Shown one piece after another: positions 61,475-64,000 of a DNA stretch of 64,000 nucleotides. The stretch is from Paenibacillus campinasensis (GTDB lineage: Bacteria > Bacillota > Bacilli > Paenibacillales > Paenibacillaceae). Made by a program: the position numbers and the translations under genes. A model generated the notes under the pieces. The model saw nothing but the letters and a program-made list of their open reading frames with translations. It did no database searches and was not told the origin of the DNA. Every line of letters starts with the position of its first letter. The stretch's first letter is position 1. The stretch covers positions 202,719 through 266,718 of the forward strand of contig NZ_NPBY01000030.1 of assembly GCF_002272015.1 (NCBI RefSeq). The letters run 5' to 3'.

Positions 61475-61677
61475 CTTTGTACGATGTATCGTACAAAGCC
61501 TATGCTACATCCAGCGATGACAATCCATTTGTACGATTTATCATACAAATATCCTGTCAGCTCATATAAAGCTCCAATTTTGTGTGACGAATCATATAAA
61601 ACGGCCCATTTCATCGAATAAAGGTGTGTTATGTACGAATAATCATACAAATCCACCATACGGTGATTCATATAACC
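61475..61677. repeat. Cluster of degenerate 24-nt palindromes
   Basis: 24-nt inverted repeats at 61475-61498 (CTTTGTACGA-tgta-TCGTACAAAG, perfect), 61527-61550, about 61577-61600 and 61629-61652, spaced 51-52 nt start to start, and a weaker one near 61656. Consensus TTTGTACGA-NNNA-TCATACAAA. The 27-28-nt intervals are all different. Confidence 0.6.
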
Positions 61678-61918
61678 ACAAGACGGAGGTCAGCCCCCGA
61701 ACACCAAACACCTAACACCAAATCACCAAACCCGCAACTCCACCAAGTATACCCAATGCGCACAAGAACACTTCCGTAGTTCGGCAATGGAGAGCCGCCG
61801 GAGTGAACGAACACCGAAACCGCCTATCCGCACCAGAGGAAATACCGTCTACAACGCTCCCCTGTTCAACCGCTTGTCACATGTATGGCGTCCCGAATAT
61901 CATTGCCCTGGCACAACC

Positions 61919-62608
61919 TCATTGCTCTTCTTCCACGTCCAGAATATATCCTCGGCCACGGATGCTCTCAATCTGGAACAAATCCTTTGTTTTCTTCCGG
62001 ACCCGGTAGATGAGCGCATTCAGCTCCTCCGTGCTGACATCCGGAATTTCATCCTCCCCATAGCTTCGCTCCGGCCAGACCGAGAGCTTCACCTGCTCCT
62101 TCGATACAAACTGCCCTTTATGATGAAACAGCAGCTCCACACATTTGAACTCCTTCTCGGAAAAAGCATACGTCTCCCCGCGGAAGATCAGCTCCTGCTT
62201 GTAGGGATCGAGCCGGATCGCTCCGCTCTCCGTCAACGCCAGCTGTTTCATAAACGGGGTCATGTCCATCGTCTCATCTGTGCTGAGCACCGAGAATCGG
62301 AGGGCTACCATATCCCGCGCAAGCGCCAGGGAATCCCCGCTGGCCAGCGGAACCTCTTCGCCCGGTGCGAGCCGCCGCTGGTTGACGAAGGTACCATGCT
62401 TGCTCTCCAAGTCCTGAATGAAGAAACCGCCGTCCCGGTAGATTATGGCCGCATGCCTCCGAGATACATAGATATTATCAAAGGAAACATCCGGCGCCCC
62501 TTGTGTCCCTCTTCGGCCAAGCACCGTCACCGGCCGGGTCAGCAATATAACATCTCCATGTTCATAGGGATTGCCCCGTTCCACCATCAAAAAGGAGGAC
62601 CTATCCAT
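61919..62608 (-). CDS. FHA domain - winged-helix DNA-binding protein
   Basis: 229 residues. The N-terminal FHA domain has the phosphothreonine-binding residues Gly31-Arg32 (VLGRRG), SRRH (49-52) and SKHGTFVN (69-76). The C-terminal about 95 residues are an OmpR-type winged helix (LDPYKQELIFRGETYAFSEKEFKCVELLFHHKGQFVSKEQVKLSVW ... NALIYRVRKKTKD.FQIESIRGRGYIL). No receiver domain. It could read Ser/Thr-kinase phosphorylation and bind DNA directly, comparable in idea to EmbR but with the domains in opposite order. The start is ATG 62608 with GGAGGGAAAAGG. No kinase gene is nearby. Confidence 0.83.
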   Translation of the reverse strand: MDRSSFLMVERGNPYEHGDVILLTRPVTVLGRRGTQGAPDVSFDNIYVSRRHAAIIYRDGGFFIQDLESKHGTFVNQRRLAPGEEVPLASGDSLALARDMVALRFSVLSTDETMDMTPFMKQLALTESGAIRLDPYKQELIFRGETYAFSEKEFKCVELLFHHKGQFVSKEQVKLSVWPERSYGEDEIPDVSTEELNALIYRVRKKTKDLFQIESIRGRGYILDVEEEQ

Positions 62609-62770
62609 CCTTTTCCCTCCTGTTCCTGCCGTCAGCGAATGATTCGCCATCAATTATCATGCAATTATTATAGTTCATCTATTGAGTAAGCTGCCAAAAT
62701 CACTACCATCATAAGAAGAATCTATTTCTATCATACCGTACATTTCAATTGGTTTCAGGAGGATCATACT

Positions 62771-63760
62771 GTGCGTAAACAAAAAAAGTGGAAAATAACG
62801 CGAAAGTTCTTGCTTGTGGGCATCATGATAGCAGGGTTTCTATTTCTCAATAATACATCCATATTTACAAAAAGCCCTGACAGCGAGCCGCTGCTGCTGG
62901 CCCATCGCGGCCTTGGGCAGACCTTCCCGATGGAGGGAATCGAAGCGGACACTTGTACGGCAGAGTGGATATTCGAGCCGGAGCACCCCTATCTGGAGAA
63001 TACGATCCCGTCGATGAAGGCCGCCTTTGAGGCGGGCGCCGACATCGTCGAGCTGGATATCCAGATGACCAAGGATCAGCAGTTTGCGGTGTTCCATGAT
63101 GCATCCCTCGATTGCCGAACCGAAGCTGCCGGCGCGATCAAGGATTATACGATGGAGGAGCTGAAGCAGCTGGATATCGGTTACGGATACACGGCTGACG
63201 GCGGTAAGACCTACCCGTTCCGAGGAAAAGGAATTGGACTTATGCCCTCGCTGGACGAGGTGCTGCGCGACATCCCTGAAGGAGAGTTCCTTCTGCATAT
63301 CAAAAGCAACGATCCCGAGGAAGGCGCTCTTCTCGCCGAATTTCTGCGCCGGTTGCCTGCCGAGCAGCGCAGCCGCCTGTCGGTATACGGGGGAGATATG
63401 CCGGTCTACACGTTAAAAAATGAGCTGCCCACCGTTCGGGCCATGTCCAAAGAAACCTTAAAAAGCTGTCTCATCTCCTATGAAGGGGCGGGCTGGACCG
63501 GGTACGTCCCTGCCGTGTGCCGGAACACGCAGCTGCATATTCCCGAGAAATATGCACGTCTTCTATGGGGGTGGCCGGACAAATTCCTGAGCCGGATGGA
63601 GAAGGTAAATACACGCGTCATTCTCGTGGGAGGCGACGGCGAATGGTCAGAGGGCTATGACACCTTGGAGGATCTTGAGCGGCTGCCGGACGGGTATACC
63701 GGAGGCATATGGACGAATCGCATTGATGTCATCGGACCCAGCTACAAAATCGCGGACTAG
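62771..63760 (+). CDS. Membrane-anchored glycerophosphodiester phosphodiesterase
   Basis: 329 residues. An N-terminal basic segment and helix (KFLLVGIMIAGFLFLNN, 12-28) anchor it outside the membrane. The GDPD barrel has His45-Arg46 (LLAHRGLGQ), Glu76-Asn77 (YLENTIPSM), Glu94 and Asp96 (IVELDIQMTKD), and His109-Asp110 (VFHD). The family hydrolyses glycerophosphodiesters or, in some Firmicutes, teichoic-acid-type polymers to glycerol phosphate. The start is GTG 62771 with CAGGAGG upstream. It is divergent from the FHA regulator with about 160 bp between; a functional link is not shown. Confidence 0.86.
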   Translation: MRKQKKWKITRKFLLVGIMIAGFLFLNNTSIFTKSPDSEPLLLAHRGLGQTFPMEGIEADTCTAEWIFEPEHPYLENTIPSMKAAFEAGADIVELDIQMTKDQQFAVFHDASLDCRTEAAGAIKDYTMEELKQLDIGYGYTADGGKTYPFRGKGIGLMPSLDEVLRDIPEGEFLLHIKSNDPEEGALLAEFLRRLPAEQRSRLSVYGGDMPVYTLKNELPTVRAMSKETLKSCLISYEGAGWTGYVPAVCRNTQLHIPEKYARLLWGWPDKFLSRMEKVNTRVILVGGDGEWSEGYDTLEDLERLPDGYTGGIWTNRIDVIGPSYKIAD

Positions 63761-63904
63761 CGCCATGCCAGGGAATTTCTCCATAGAATCTTCTGCATCA
63801 TCGTATTATCAGTACGACATACGCCGTCTGCATAATCTGAACGATCCGCACAATAAGCGTTGACTGCACAACTAACTTCATCTGCACGTAAGCTCCATCT
63901 CCGC

Positions 63905-64000
63905 AATAAGGAACGTTTCATACAAAATAAGGAACGAACGTTTCATACAAATAAGGAACGAACGTTTCATACAAATAAGGAACGAACGTTTCATACAAAT
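63905..64000. repeat. 24-nt tandem direct repeat at the window end
   Basis: Three identical units ATAAGGAACGAACGTTTCAT+ACAA at 63927-63950, 63951-63974 and 63975-63998, with a fourth beginning at 63999; a shorter variant lacking four bases (63905-63926) precedes them. The array continues past the window. No gene is seen between 63761 and 64000. Confidence 0.85.

Noticed and set aside
61240..61671. 143-codon minus-strand frame across the palindrome cluster
   Set aside because: Its repeated YDxSY-like pieces come from the DNA palindromes themselves; no ribosome site, and the composition is Ser/Cys/Tyr-rich without a fold pattern.
61475..61677. CRISPR array (24-nt repeats with 27-28-nt intervals)
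   Set aside because: The repeats differ at many positions, the last interval breaks the period, and there are no cas genes or leader in the window.
63905..64000. CRISPR array at the window end
   Set aside because: The units are directly adjacent with no spacers, so it is a tandem repeat.

Overview
The window looks like chromosome of an endospore-forming, Gram-positive Paenibacillus-type bacterium. The evidence is a complete gerA-type germination operon, two T-box leaders, Fur boxes, consensus sigma-A promoters with 17-bp spacers, strong GGAGG ribosome sites, a Bce-type peptide-sensing module, an LPXTG surface protein with a class D sortase, and a moderately high GC content with frequent GTG/TTG starts. 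No rRNA, tRNA, prophage or cas genes were seen.

Layout. 1-381: N-terminus of a helix-turn-helix regulator joined out of frame to a piece of an ABC-2 permease. 501-3876: glycoside catabolism operon (AraC regulator, sugar kinase, GH4 phospho-glycosidase). 4108-10072: nitrite assimilation locus, with cobA for siroheme, nirD and nirB on the minus strand, and a divergent ANTAR regulator (nasT-like) plus a TrpD2-like protein. The nirB leader carries an ANTAR-type tandem hairpin that overlaps a terminator. 10245-11750: T-box-controlled ilvE. 11834-16642: acetyltransferase, PH-domain membrane protein, TetR repressor with MFS pump, acyltransferase 3. 16809-19210: esterase and SDR beside a divergent MerR regulator. 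19385-19786: two very small membrane-protein genes. 19971-21032: rlmN. 21344-25436: gerA operon. 25445-30971: transporters, an SgrR-type regulator and an unknown membrane protein. 31082-32437: T-box and trpS. 32574-34081: two AT-rich secreted or anchored protein genes, one broken. 34286-36749: Fur-regulated flavin reductase and siderophore ABC ATPase, with only the tail of a permease left. 36823-40875: BCCT transporter, ring-cleaving dioxygenase, tandem GNAT. 41189-47413: Bce-type two-component system and ABC transporter interrupted by an IS1182-family element (42879-44649). 47529-50237: leucine-rich-repeat-like protein, gene remnants, LLM flavin monooxygenase. 50497-55784: large LPXTG protein and divergent class D sortase. 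55858-61055: complete mannitol PTS operon mtlA-mtlR-mtlF-mtlD. 61056-64000: repeat-rich spacers, an FHA-winged-helix regulator and a membrane-anchored GDPD.

How parts work together. CobA makes the precursor of siroheme needed by NirB, and the NasT-like protein can explain read-through of the nirB leader terminator. The mtl operon encodes uptake (EIICB and EIIA), control and oxidation of mannitol. The TetR repressor probably controls both the MFS pump and the PH-domain protein, because the same operator overlaps both -10 boxes. The sortase probably anchors the LPNTA protein next to it. The most interesting signals are the ANTAR leader, the structured leader of the LPXTG gene, the IS that supplies the end of the sensor kinase, and several genome-specific hairpin repeats.
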